From Saccharothrix sp. HUAS TT1 (GTDB lineage: Bacteria > Actinomycetota > Actinomycetes > Mycobacteriales > Pseudonocardiaceae): 64,000 bases of DNA. The DNA is taken from the NCBI RefSeq assembly GCF_040744945.1, contig NZ_CP160453.1:6634001-6698000 (forward strand). The letters run 5' to 3'. This document shows, in pieces, positions 42,449-51,428 of the stretch (within the stretch, counting starts at the first letter, position 1; the number at the start of each line of letters is the position of its first letter). The position numbers and the translations under genes are program-made. Under the pieces are notes generated by a model. That model saw only the letters and a program-made list of their open reading frames with translations, was not told the DNA's origin and searched no databases.

Positions 42449-43597
42449 GTGACTGGAGATGCGTGGACGAATGGGCCGATCGGCTTAGGCGCAATGAGCC
42501 GGGTGACCAGGACCGGGTGCAAGTCGGTGTTGGCGGTGGTGCCGCACGTGGTGGCGGGAACGCGGCTGGTGGACCTGTTGCCGTTGCTGGAGGCCGACCA
42601 CCGGGTGCAGGTCCTGTTCACGGTGGAGGGCTCGGTGCACGGGACGGCCGAGTTCGTGCGCGCGCTCGGCGGTCACGTCGTGCCGTGGGAGCAGGCGATC
42701 CGGCACCGGTTCGACCTGGTGCTCGCGGCGAGCTTCCGCGGGCTCGACCGGCTGCACGGCGAGGTGCTGGTCGTGCCGCACGGCGCGGGCGCGCTGAAGT
42801 CCCGGGCGAAGCCGCGACGGCACGGCGTGGTGCCGTCGCACGGCCTGGCGCGCGAGCAGCTGGTCCGGGACGGCCGTGTGGTCGCCGCGGCGATCGCGCT
42901 CTCCCACCGCGACGAGCTGGACGCGCTGCGGGAGTCGTGCCCCGACGCCGAGCCGGCCGCCGTGGTGGCCGGTGACATCTGCCTGGACCGGATGGTCGCG
43001 AGCACGCCGTACCGGGAGCACTACCGGCGGGCGCTGGGTGTCGCGGCGGACCGGCGGTTGGTCACCGTCTGCTCGACCTGGACGCCGCACTCCACGTTCG
43101 GGGCGCACATCGGGCTCTACCGGGAGCTACTGGCCACGGGGTGCTCGGTGGCCGCCGTGCTGCACCCGAACGTCTGGAGCGTGCACGGCGCCCGGCAGGT
43201 GCGCGCCTGGCTGCCTGAAGGGCTGCTGGTGATCCCGCCCGAGGAGGGGTGGCGTGCCGCGGTGGTGGCGGCGGACGTGGTCGTCGGGGACCACGGGTCG
43301 TGCACGCAGTACGCGGCGGCGTTGGGCAAGCGGGTGCTGGTCGTGCCGCAGCCCGGTGGTGTGCTGCGCGAGGGCAGTCTGGCCGACCTCGTGTACCGGC
43401 TCGCGCCGGTGATCGACCCGCGACGCCCCTCGCTCGACGAGGCCGCCGCGGTGCCCGGCGTGGCGGAGGCGATCAGCTCGTGCCCCGGACGGGCCGGCGC
43501 GATCCTGCGGCGCACGATGTACCGCCTGATGGGCCTGTCCGAGCCCGCGCGAGCGGTGCCCGTGTCGCCGGTGGCGGTGCCCCGTGTGGTGGGGTGA
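42449..43597 (+). CDS. Glycosyltransferase-like (GT-B fold) protein, function unknown
   Basis: A 382-residue protein with two Rossmann-like halves. The N-terminal half has PHVVAGTRLVDLLPLLEAD and VPHGAGALKSR; the C-terminal half has VCSTWTPHSTFG, VVGDHGSCTQYAAALGKRVLVV, as in CDP-glycerol transferases and related GT-B enzymes. Substrate unknown. The GTG at 42449 has GGAGG 4 bases upstream; ATG 42434 and ATG 42494 are alternatives. It is divergent from the SARP-type gene, with the triple-heptamer promoter pointing at it, so it is the best candidate target. Confidence 0.7.
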   Translation: MTGDAWTNGPIGLGAMSRVTRTGCKSVLAVVPHVVAGTRLVDLLPLLEADHRVQVLFTVEGSVHGTAEFVRALGGHVVPWEQAIRHRFDLVLAASFRGLDRLHGEVLVVPHGAGALKSRAKPRRHGVVPSHGLAREQLVRDGRVVAAAIALSHRDELDALRESCPDAEPAAVVAGDICLDRMVASTPYREHYRRALGVAADRRLVTVCSTWTPHSTFGAHIGLYRELLATGCSVAAVLHPNVWSVHGARQVRAWLPEGLLVIPPEEGWRAAVVAADVVVGDHGSCTQYAAALGKRVLVVPQPGGVLREGSLADLVYRLAPVIDPRRPSLDEAAAVPGVAEAISSCPGRAGAILRRTMYRLMGLSEPARAVPVSPVAVPRVVG

Positions 43598-43868
43598 GTG
43601 GCAGCCGGAGGCGGCAGGCGTCTGGCGGGTCGTCGGAGGGCCTTGGGAGGGGTTCCTGGTCGCCGAGGACGGCGTGGCCACCGAGCGCTGGCTCTCGGTG
43701 GCCGACGCGGTCGTCTACCCGGACGAGCGCGACCGGACGCGTTCGGGCACCGGTTGCCCGAGCCGGGTGTACGCCGCCGCCGCGGCCCGCACGTGGTCCT
43801 GCTCCTGCTGTCGGTCCCCCCGGCGGGCGGCGACGTCGGCCGACAGCAACAACGCGTCGGCGATGTAG
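43584..43868 (+). CDS. Possible small or truncated protein
   Basis: A 94-residue frame beginning at a GTG inside the end of the glycosyltransferase-like gene. Its first 50 codons have strong G/C-ended bias and read sensibly (VWRVVGGPWEGFLVAEDG, WLSVADAVVY), which supports real coding there. From about 43740 it overlaps the convergent STAND gene and becomes low complexity. It may be a fragment truncated when the neighbouring gene arrived, or a short real protein. No family recognised. Confidence 0.3.
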   Translation: MWWGEWQPEAAGVWRVVGGPWEGFLVAEDGVATERWLSVADAVVYPDERDRTRSGTGCPSRVYAAAAARTWSCSCCRSPRRAATSADSNNASAM

Positions 43869-45763
43869 TCGGGCGACTTCGTCTCCGCCAGCACGGGCAG
43901 CGCGGCGTCCAGCAGCAGCGCCGCGTCGTCCACCCGGTCCAGCGCGAGGGTCGGCACGGCCCACGCGGTGCGGATGCGGGCCAGTTCCAGCACCTGGCCC
44001 AGCTCCGCCATGATCGCGGCCGCGTCGGCGAACGCGGTCAGGGCTTCCTCGTGCCGCCCCAGGTCGGTCAGCGCCTCGCCGATCCTCCGGTGCGCCAGCG
44101 CTTCACCACGCCGCCTGCCCACCGCGGCCTCCACGTGGAGTGAGCGGCGGAAGTACTCCAGCGCGTCCTCCGGATCACCCTGGTTCCGGGAGATCCGGCC
44201 CAACTGCCGCAACGCGGTGGCGACCGACGCGAGATCACCCGCGCCCTCGGCCAGCTCCAGTGCGCGCGAGGCTTCGCGGGACGCGTCGTCGGACCGTCCC
44301 ACGTTGAGGTAGCCGATCGCGAGCTGCATGCGCAGCCGGGCCTCCGCGACGGCGTGGTGGTCGAGCCTGGCGGCGTCCGCGCCGACTTCGAAGGCGGAGA
44401 TCCAGTCGGCGAAGTGGTGCCGGTGGAGGAAGAAGGTGAACATGGTCTCGGCGACCTGCCACGCCAGTGCGTGCCACCCGCGTTCGGCCGCCTCGCGGAT
44501 GGCCGTGACGAGGTTCGAGCGTTCCGCCTCCAACCAGTCCAGGGCGGGTGCGACGTGGTCGAACACCGTGTCGGCGGACTCGTAGCGCGGTCCGACGCGG
44601 GGGCGGTCCGGCGCCACCGCGAGGTCGGCGGCGATCGCCCGGTCCAGGTACCACAGGACGATGCGGCGCACGGCGGCGTCACCTCCGTCCCCCGACGCCT
44701 GCTCCGCGTGCCGACGGGCGTGCAGCCGCAACAGGTCGTGGTAGCGGAAGCGCTCGTCACCGACCTCGCCGAGCAGGTTCTTCTCCACCAGGTCGGACAG
44801 GACCGGCTCGACGTCCTCCGGAGCCTCGTCCACCGCCGCGGCCGCGACCTCGACGCCGAAGGACGCGCCGGGGTGCAGGGCGCACAGGCGGTAGGCCCTC
44901 GCGTGCCTGGGCGGCAGTTCCAGGTAGGACACGTCGAACACCGCCTCCACCGACACCCCGTCCCCCAGGGTCAGGGAACCGAGGCGTTCCGCCCGCAAGG
45001 ACCCGACCTCCTTCGACAACGAGCGCCGGGGGTGGGTGGACAACCTGGCTCCGACGACGGACAGCGCGATGGGCAGACCGGCGCACAGGTGGGCGAGTTC
45101 TCGCGCGGCGTCGGGTTCCGACGTGACACGCGTGCCGACGGCCCGTTCCAGCAACTCCAGCGAGGAGTTCTCGTCGAACGACTCGACCTCCACGAACCGG
45201 GCGCCGTCCACCGCGAGACCGCCGAGCCTCCACCGGCTGGTGACGACGACGGCGCTGCGAGGTGATGTCGGCAGCAACGGCCGGACCTGGGTCGCGGAGA
45301 CCGCGTTGTCCAGCAGCACCGAGATCGACCGGTCGGCCGTCAACGAGCGGAACGCCGCCTGTCTTCGCGCCAGGCCCCACGGGATCTCGACGGCGGGCAC
45401 GCCCAACGCCAGCAGGAACCACTCCAGCACCTCGTCGGGCGTCGTGGGTTCGTCACCGGTCCGGGCCGCGAGGTCGACGTACAGCTGCCCGTCCCGGAAC
45501 GTCGTCCGGGAGTCGTGCAGCCAGCGCAACGCCAGCGAGGTCTTGCCCACTCCCCCCGGGCCGCTCACCACGACGACCAGCGGATGCCCCTCGTCCTCCG
45601 AGAGCCAGCCGTTCAACGCGGCGAGTTCCTTCCCCCGGCTGGTGAACAGCCTCGGCGACGGCGGCAGTTGGTACGGGATCGCCTGTTGTCGCTCTTGGCC
45701 GTGGAAGTGCACCTCCCCGACGCTGCCCGCCTGGACCACCGGTCCGTAGCTCGTGCCCGACAT
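43715..45763 (-). CDS. NB-ARC/TPR STAND protein without DNA-binding domain
   Basis: A 682-residue protein. A short N-terminal GPVVQAGSVGEVHFHG motif is typical of actinobacterial STAND proteins. The NB-ARC ATPase follows (P-loop SGPGGVGKT at 67-75, SVLLDNAVS, SAVVVTSRWRL, LCAGLPIALSVVG). Then come a winged-helix-like linker and tetratricopeptide repeats (about 480-660). It resembles the AfsR neighbour but lacks a SARP domain, so it should sense or switch through protein contacts. The ATG at 45763 is used; the longer frame upstream is unlikely coding. Confidence 0.85.
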   Translation of the reverse strand: MSGTSYGPVVQAGSVGEVHFHGQERQQAIPYQLPPSPRLFTSRGKELAALNGWLSEDEGHPLVVVVSGPGGVGKTSLALRWLHDSRTTFRDGQLYVDLAARTGDEPTTPDEVLEWFLLALGVPAVEIPWGLARRQAAFRSLTADRSISVLLDNAVSATQVRPLLPTSPRSAVVVTSRWRLGGLAVDGARFVEVESFDENSSLELLERAVGTRVTSEPDAARELAHLCAGLPIALSVVGARLSTHPRRSLSKEVGSLRAERLGSLTLGDGVSVEAVFDVSYLELPPRHARAYRLCALHPGASFGVEVAAAAVDEAPEDVEPVLSDLVEKNLLGEVGDERFRYHDLLRLHARRHAEQASGDGGDAAVRRIVLWYLDRAIAADLAVAPDRPRVGPRYESADTVFDHVAPALDWLEAERSNLVTAIREAAERGWHALAWQVAETMFTFFLHRHHFADWISAFEVGADAARLDHHAVAEARLRMQLAIGYLNVGRSDDASREASRALELAEGAGDLASVATALRQLGRISRNQGDPEDALEYFRRSLHVEAAVGRRRGEALAHRRIGEALTDLGRHEEALTAFADAAAIMAELGQVLELARIRTAWAVPTLALDRVDDAALLLDAALPVLAETKSPDYIADALLLSADVAARRGDRQQEQDHVRAAAAAYTRLGQPVPERVRSRSSG

Positions 45764-46029
45764 GGAATTGTCGCCGGCTCGCTGCAACGCGCACCCCTCC
45801 CCTGGCCTTCCTCCCACAGCAGCAGATGGCAGGTGGTCCCACAACGCACACGAGGGTGACATCACGGGATTCCCGAAGAGCGTGGAAAGACAGGGGTACG
45901 GCGTTGATAACGAAACAGTAACGGTCAGGTCGCGGACCGGGCGCGGTACGTATGCCACTGTGTCCGCCGCCCACCGGCGGTCGGGGTTCAACGCACACAT
46001 GCGCGTACCTACGACGAGGTGACACATCC

Positions 46030-47442
46030 ATGACGCGAAACCAGGGGCGGCACCGCTTCTCGCGGCGCACGAAGCTGACGGCAGGCGTGACCGGGTTGGC
46101 GCTCACGATCGGCCTGGCCGTCGCGATCAGCACCGCGGGCGACCAGGGCACCGCCCAGGCGGACGGCGCCGACATCGCCCTGTTCGTGGACATCACGAAG
46201 CAGCGGCAGAACGTGAACGCCCCCAGGGCGCAGCGAGGGGCCAGCACCGGCACGTTCACCGTGGACTGCGGCCGCAACGAGAACGGCCACTTCAACCCGG
46301 ACAACTTCATCGCGCAGCCGGGTGTCCGCAGCGGCGCCCAGCACCTGCACGACTACGTGGGCAACGTGTCGACCGACGCCGACTCCACCAACGAGAGCCT
46401 GCTGGAAGCCGACACCACCTGCAAGAACGGCGACAAGTCCACCTACTTCTGGCCGGTGATCCGGATCGACCGGGAGGACGAGGGCGAGGAGCCGGGCGAA
46501 CCGGCCGCCGCCGAGGTCGAGTGCCCGGACGTCAAGCGCAAGCTGCGCAACGTGCCGCGCCAGGCCAAGGCCGAGGTCGACCGCAACCTCCAGGCGATGC
46601 GGGACCAGATCGCCGAGGCCAACGCCAAGCTGAAGGCCGCGGCGAACGTGGACGACCCGGACTTCGTCAACAACGCCGTGCTGCGGCCGTTGCGGGACAA
46701 GCGGACCGCGTCGATCGACCGCATCGTCCAGGCCATCGACCGGGTCGGCCAGCGCCCGCGCTGGCTCAGGAGGCTCGCGCCGTGCACGGTGAAGGACGGC
46801 GACGCCAACGACGCCAAGGTCGCCGAGGCGGCACGGGAAGCCGAGGCCGACGCGCCGGAGAAGGGTGACGGCAAGAGCGCCAGCGACGAGAACGAGCTGC
46901 CCGGCAACGAGGGCGAGATCCAGCGCCCCGAGGTCGTGGACATCACCTTCCGCGGCAGCCCGGTCGGCAAGGTCCAGGCGATGCCGCAGTTCCTCCGCGT
47001 CCTCTACGGCGACGCGAAGGTGTCCACGAACGGGCCGAAGAACGCCCGCAACTCCTGGACCTGCACCGGGTTCGAGGACAGGGTGCTGATGGACAAGTAC
47101 CCGATCTGCCCGGAGGGCAGCAAGGTCAAGCGCGTCCACGACTTCGCCAGCTGCTGGGACGGCCAGAACACCGACAGCGCCAACCACCGCGACCACATCG
47201 TCTACCCGGACGGGAGCGGCAGGTGCCCGCGCGGCTTCAAGGCCGTGCCGCAGCTGCGGATCAGCCTGACCTACGACATCCCGCGCGACGTCCAGGTCGC
47301 CGGGAAGTACGCGGTGGACGCGTTCCCGCAGGAGGAGCACAACCCGTTCTCCGACCACGACGACTTCGCCAACGTCATGTCCGAGGAGATCATGAACCGG
47401 CTGGTGCAGTGCGTGAACTCCGGCCGCCGGTGCAAGGAGTGA
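46030..47442 (+). CDS. Secreted DUF1996 protein
   Basis: A 470-residue exported protein with a basic N-terminus and hydrophobic segment (LTAGVTGLALTIGLAVAI). The DUF1996 domain is split: the first part runs from DIALFVDITKQ to YFWPVIRID (HLHDYVGN is characteristic), the second from VDITFRGSP to the end with FASCWDGQNTD, HIVYPDGSGRCP and NPFSDHDDFAN. Between them lies a charged, probably helical insert of about 140 residues. The function of DUF1996 is unknown; conserved His/Asp residues suggest an enzyme. GAGGTG precedes the ATG. Confidence 0.8.
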   Translation: MTRNQGRHRFSRRTKLTAGVTGLALTIGLAVAISTAGDQGTAQADGADIALFVDITKQRQNVNAPRAQRGASTGTFTVDCGRNENGHFNPDNFIAQPGVRSGAQHLHDYVGNVSTDADSTNESLLEADTTCKNGDKSTYFWPVIRIDREDEGEEPGEPAAAEVECPDVKRKLRNVPRQAKAEVDRNLQAMRDQIAEANAKLKAAANVDDPDFVNNAVLRPLRDKRTASIDRIVQAIDRVGQRPRWLRRLAPCTVKDGDANDAKVAEAAREAEADAPEKGDGKSASDENELPGNEGEIQRPEVVDITFRGSPVGKVQAMPQFLRVLYGDAKVSTNGPKNARNSWTCTGFEDRVLMDKYPICPEGSKVKRVHDFASCWDGQNTDSANHRDHIVYPDGSGRCPRGFKAVPQLRISLTYDIPRDVQVAGKYAVDAFPQEEHNPFSDHDDFANVMSEEIMNRLVQCVNSGRRCKE

Positions 47443-47535
47443 CGGTCACCGACCTGGCAGTCGCGGTCGGAGAGTTCCGGCCGCGGGACGGCGTCCGACG
47501 CTTGTCCTCTGGCAACGGGTGAGGTGAGGAAGAGA

Positions 47536-47573
47536 GCCGTCCCCGACCCGCGCGGCGGCCGGTCGGGGACGGC
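47536..47573 (+). terminator. Hairpin after the DUF1996 gene
   Basis: Perfect 13-bp arms (GCCGTCCCCGACC / GGTCGGGGACGGC) with a 12-base loop, about 95 bases after the stop. Confidence 0.7.
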
Positions 47574-47645
47574 CCGTTCCCAGCTTGTTTCACTTCCGGC
47601 GCGACGAGGTAACCCCGGGAAGTCTTGATCACTGGGGAGGTTTTC

Positions 47646-47855
47646 ATGGCGCGCATCCGCCCGTCCAAGCCGATGGCGGTCTTCGGAGCGGTGGTCGGCG
47701 TGGCGATCCTGGTCTTCGGGCTCGTCAACTTCCCGCTGGACCGGCCGTTCATCTGGCTGTGGCTCGTCGTCGGCGTCGGCGTCATCGGGTTCAACCTGTG
47801 GGCGGCGTTCGGCCGGAACGGCGCCACCCAGGTGGTCGAAGAAGACCGCCGCTAG
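47646..47855 (+). CDS. Small two-helix membrane protein
   Basis: A 69-residue protein with two membrane helices (PMAVFGAVVGVAILVFGLV and PFIWLWLVVGVGVIGFNLW) and a charged C-terminus. GGGGAGG lies 5 bases before the ATG, which favours this start over ATG seven codons earlier. No family function known. It is a single gene converging with a damaged methyltransferase gene. Confidence 0.65.
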   Translation: MARIRPSKPMAVFGAVVGVAILVFGLVNFPLDRPFIWLWLVVGVGVIGFNLWAAFGRNGATQVVEEDRR

Positions 47856-47870
47856 CCGGGGACGGCGGCG

Positions 47871-48769
47871 TCACGACCCGGCCGACTGGAAGTGCCAGAT
47901 CACCATCGCGGGCGAACCCGCGCCGGCGGCGTGCTTCGCGGCGGGCACCAGGTCGGCCAGGCACCACGGCCACAGCTCCCAGGGCCTACCGCCGGGAACG
48001 GACTCGCCGGGTCCGGCGGCTGAGCCGGTCGCGCGACCGGCAGGAGCGGTTCCTCGCAGCGGCGCACGTGCAGCCCCACCGGCAGCGCGGCACGCAGGTA
48101 GTCCCCGACCAGGTGGCGGTACGCGCTCAGGCGGCCGGGTCTGCCGTCCGGGCCGCGGACGGTGGGGTTCGAGCCCTGCGCCACCCGTTCGGGGTGCAGG
48201 TCGGAGACGACCAGGTGCCCGCCCGGCCGCAGGACCCTGGCGAACTCCGCCATGACCGGCTTCAGGTCGGGCACGTGGGTCAGCGCCAGCGCGCACACGA
48301 CCAGGTCGACCTCGGCGTCCGCGACCGGGAGCCGGTGCAGGTCGCCGGGCCGGAACTCGGCCTGCCGCACCCGATCGCGCGCCCGCGCGAGCATGTCCGG
48401 CGAGCCGTCCACCCCGATGACGCGGTGGCCGCGCCCGACCAGGAACTCGGCGTGCCGACCGGTCCCGCACGCGGCGTCCAGGGCAACGCCCACGGGCAGC
48501 GGGTCGACGATCTCCCTCACCACGGGCCCGTCGACGTCGAAGGCCGAGTTGGGTTGGTCGTACGTCGCCGCCCACAGCCGGTAGCCCTCGACCGCGTCGA
48601 TCCGGTCGACTTCCACGGCGGCGTCCGCCAACGCCTCGTCGGCGAGCACCTTGCGGATCTCGGCGATCCGCGCCTCCACGAAGTCGCGGTCGAACTCACC
48701 GGTGAACGCCCGCATCAACGCGATGCCCTCAAGCCCGAGCAGGTACGCACGCGGGTCCTCGTAGATCAC
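47871..48769 (-). pseudogene. SAM-dependent methyltransferase with C-terminal frameshift
   Basis: A class I methyltransferase: the SAM loop ALDAACGTGRH, then GVDGSPDML, and DLVVCALALTHVPDLKP are intact. After PLLPVAR the natural ending (WELWPWCLADLVPAAKHAA to VIWHFQSA) is in another frame, ending at 47871. A single missing base in the GGG run near 47982-47984 restores it. In the present frame the protein would end at 47900 with an unrelated proline-rich tail. GTG 48769 is the best start. A sequencing error cannot be excluded. Confidence 0.7.
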
Positions 48770-48886
48770 CCGTCGGAGGCTAACGACGCGCCGCCGACAG
48801 GGCGACCGACTTACCGGGCCGAGGACTCGTCCGCTCAATCGCCGGTGGCTGCGGACTCGTCCGCCCGGTCACCGGTGGGCGCGGCC

Positions 48887-50398
48887 TCAGCCCGCCTGCA
48901 GCGCCAGGTACAGGTCCACCCGTTCGGCGAAGTTCGACAGGTCCACGCCCAGCAGGTCCTCGACCCGCCCCACCCGGTAGCGCAGCGTGTTCACGTGGAC
49001 GTGCAGGCGGGCGGCGGCGGTGGTCCACGAGCCCGAGCAGTCCAGGAACACGCGCAGGGTGCCGACGAGGTCCGAGCCGTGCTCGGCGTCGTAGTCCAGC
49101 ACCGGGCCGAGCAGCCGTCGGCGCAGCGAGCGGCGCAGTTCCTCCGGCACGCCGGCCAGCAGCAGCTGGTGCAGGGCGATCTCCTCACCCGCCACGACGC
49201 ACGTGCGCCCGGTCCGCCGCTCACCCAGCCTCCGGGCGTGCGACGCCTCCTCCGCCGCGCCGCGCAGCCCGGCGTGCCCGACCGGCGACGAGACGCCGAC
49301 CAGGACCCTGGCCGACCGCAGCCCCGGCTCCAACGTCCGCAACGCCGACCGGACGCCCTCGACCCACGACCCGGACGGCGCGAGCGCGTACACCTCCTCG
49401 CCCACGGCAGCCACCAGGAACCGCGGCACGACCGCCGCCAGCACCTCCTCCACCAGCGCGACGGCGTGCTCGGCCTGCCCGTCCGACACCGACGCCGCCA
49501 GCACCCGCAACGGCGCGTCCGGGTCCCACCCGACCGCCGCCACCCGCGCGGCGAGGTCGCCACCGGACAGCACCTGCCGCAGCAGCGGCCCGGCCGCGCG
49601 GTTCTCGATCTCCCTCCCCTGCACGACCCGCGCCCGCTCCACGCCGACCAGGCTGGCCAGCTCGGCGGCGACCTCGTCCTGCGTCCGGTCGCCCGAGACG
49701 ACGAGGATCCACCCGGTCAGCCGGGAGCCACCGCGCGCCGACACCGGCAGCACCGTCGTGCCGCGCACCGCCTTGGGCAGCCGGTCGGCCGACAGGAACT
49801 CGCGGACCAGCTCCGCCGCGTCGGGCAGCTCCGGCCCGGCGACCACGTGACCCGTGCACGACAGCACCCAGCACGGCGCGCCCAGCTCCGCCGCACCCGC
49901 AGCGACCAGCTCCGACAGCCCACCGCCCTCCGCGACCACGGTCAGCAGCCGGCGGTGCCTGCCGAGCAGCACGCCCGCGTCGCCCACCCGCTCGGCCGCC
50001 AGCTCCAGCACCACGCGTTCGGTGATGACCGCGAACGACAGGTCGACCGGGACCTCCAGCAGCGGAACCCCGTGCCGCTCGCACGCCTCGACCAGGGCGA
50101 CCGGCAGATCACCGACCTCGGGCGGGCTGGCCGCCAACGCGGCCACCCCCGACGCCGCCAACGAGGCGACGAACTGCTCGCAATCAGCCGCCGCGCGGTG
50201 CCACAGCAGCCCGGAGAGCACCAGCTCGCCACCGGACAGGTAGCGGGCCGGGTCGGGCAGTTCGGTGCCGTAGAGCCTGGTCACGGGCCGGTCCAGCGCT
50301 TCGGCGCCGATCACCAGGCGGAGCCGGAGCTCCGGCATCCCGAGCAGGCTCCGAACCACCAACACCGGCGCCTCCCGCACGTCACCTCGGGCGTTCAC
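48887..50398 (-). CDS. PucR-family purine catabolism regulator
   Basis: A 503-residue regulator. The N-terminal PucR domain (LLGMPELRLRLVIGAEALDRPV) is followed by a central GGDEF-like/CdaR segment and the C-terminal PucR helix-turn-helix (TTAAARLHVHVNTLRYRVGRVEDLLG). Starts at GTG 50398; no ribosome site, and a downstream GTG is also possible. It is divergent from the xanthine dehydrogenase operon, which it probably controls. The intervening 140 bases hold a TTTGT-N8-ACAAA inverted repeat at about 50414-50431. Confidence 0.9.
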   Translation of the reverse strand: MNARGDVREAPVLVVRSLLGMPELRLRLVIGAEALDRPVTRLYGTELPDPARYLSGGELVLSGLLWHRAAADCEQFVASLAASGVAALAASPPEVGDLPVALVEACERHGVPLLEVPVDLSFAVITERVVLELAAERVGDAGVLLGRHRRLLTVVAEGGGLSELVAAGAAELGAPCWVLSCTGHVVAGPELPDAAELVREFLSADRLPKAVRGTTVLPVSARGGSRLTGWILVVSGDRTQDEVAAELASLVGVERARVVQGREIENRAAGPLLRQVLSGGDLAARVAAVGWDPDAPLRVLAASVSDGQAEHAVALVEEVLAAVVPRFLVAAVGEEVYALAPSGSWVEGVRSALRTLEPGLRSARVLVGVSSPVGHAGLRGAAEEASHARRLGERRTGRTCVVAGEEIALHQLLLAGVPEELRRSLRRRLLGPVLDYDAEHGSDLVGTLRVFLDCSGSWTTAAARLHVHVNTLRYRVGRVEDLLGVDLSNFAERVDLYLALQAG

Positions 50399-50538
50399 CG
50401 TCGTCCGATGGTGTTTGTAGGAAAGCACAAAACCGTCCGCTGTAGGAGTCTGGGATTCATGCGTGATCGCCCTAGCCGATCCCCCTTCCGGATCTGTGTA
50501 CTGGCGCACACACCGCCACCCACCCACCGAGGTAGCTG

Positions 50539-51426
50539 ATGGATTTCCTCCGTCCCGACACCCTCGCCGAGGCGCTGACCCTCAAGGCGCAGCGCCCGGA
50601 CGCGGTGCCCATCGCCGGCGGCACGGACGTGATGGTGGAGCTGAACTTCGACCACCGCCGACCCGCGGCCCTGCTCGACCTCACCCGGATCGCCGAACTC
50701 CGCGCCTGGGAGGTGGCCGGCGACGAAGGCCGGGGCGGCACGGTGCGCATCGGCTCCGGTGTCTCCTACACCCGGATCATCGAGGAGCTCGGCGAGCGCC
50801 TGCCCGGACTGGCGATGGCCTCCCGCACCGTCGGCTCGCCGCAGATCCGCAACCGGGGCACGGTCGGCGGCAACCTCGGCGCGGCCTCACCCGCCGGTGA
50901 CACGCACCCGGTGCTGCTCGTCGCGGACGCCACTGTGGAGGCGGCTTCCACCAGGGGCACCCGGCTGATCCCGGCCACCGAGTTCTACCTGGGGGTGAAG
51001 CGCAACGCCCTGGAGCCGGACGAGCTGATCACCGCGGTCCACGTGCCCGCGACGGGCGCGCCGCAGCAGTTCGCCAAGGTCGGCACGCGCAATGCCATGG
51101 TCATCGCGGTGTGCTCGTTCGCCGTCGCCCTGCACCCGGCGCGGAACCTGGTCGCGGCGGCGGTCGGCAGCGCCGCGCCGACACCGCGCCGCGCGTCGGC
51201 GGCGGAGGAGTTCCTGTCCGCCGAGCTGACCTCCACGAGCCAGTGGGAGAAGCCGAAACCGCTGCTGGACTCGGTGAAGCGGCGGTTCGGCGCGCTCGTG
51301 GCGGAGGCCGCGAGCCCCATCGACGACGTGCGCGGCTCGGCCGCGTACCGCAAGCACGCCCTCTCCGTGCTGGCCCGCCGCACGCTCGACTGGGCCTGGC
51401 ACGACTACACCGAGAAGGTGGCCTGA
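50539..51426 (+). CDS. Xanthine dehydrogenase FAD-binding subunit
   Basis: A 295-residue FAD subunit of the molybdenum hydroxylase family. The FAD motifs are PIAGGTDVMVEL and SPQIRNRGTVGGNLGAASPAGD. It passes electrons from the iron-sulphur subunit to NAD. The ATG follows GAGG by 7 bases. First gene of the operon with the iron-sulphur subunit 2 bases later, an 8-oxoguanine deaminase and the molybdenum subunit. Confidence 0.92.
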   Translation: MDFLRPDTLAEALTLKAQRPDAVPIAGGTDVMVELNFDHRRPAALLDLTRIAELRAWEVAGDEGRGGTVRIGSGVSYTRIIEELGERLPGLAMASRTVGSPQIRNRGTVGGNLGAASPAGDTHPVLLVADATVEAASTRGTRLIPATEFYLGVKRNALEPDELITAVHVPATGAPQQFAKVGTRNAMVIAVCSFAVALHPARNLVAAAVGSAAPTPRRASAAEEFLSAELTSTSQWEKPKPLLDSVKRRFGALVAEAASPIDDVRGSAAYRKHALSVLARRTLDWAWHDYTEKVA

Positions 51427-51428
51427 CC

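Noticed and set aside
42265..42621. A 118-codon minus-strand frame through the SARP operator
   Set aside because: It covers the heptamer site and the start of the glycosyltransferase-like gene, and has atypical codon use.
45889..45930. GACAGGG and GTCAGGT before the DUF1996 gene as further SARP sites
   Set aside because: They are 35 bp apart and not on an 11-bp register, with no third copy.
47585..50539. A 984-codon plus-strand frame
   Set aside because: It is antisense to the methyltransferase and PucR genes, with no motif and a composition typical of shadow frames.
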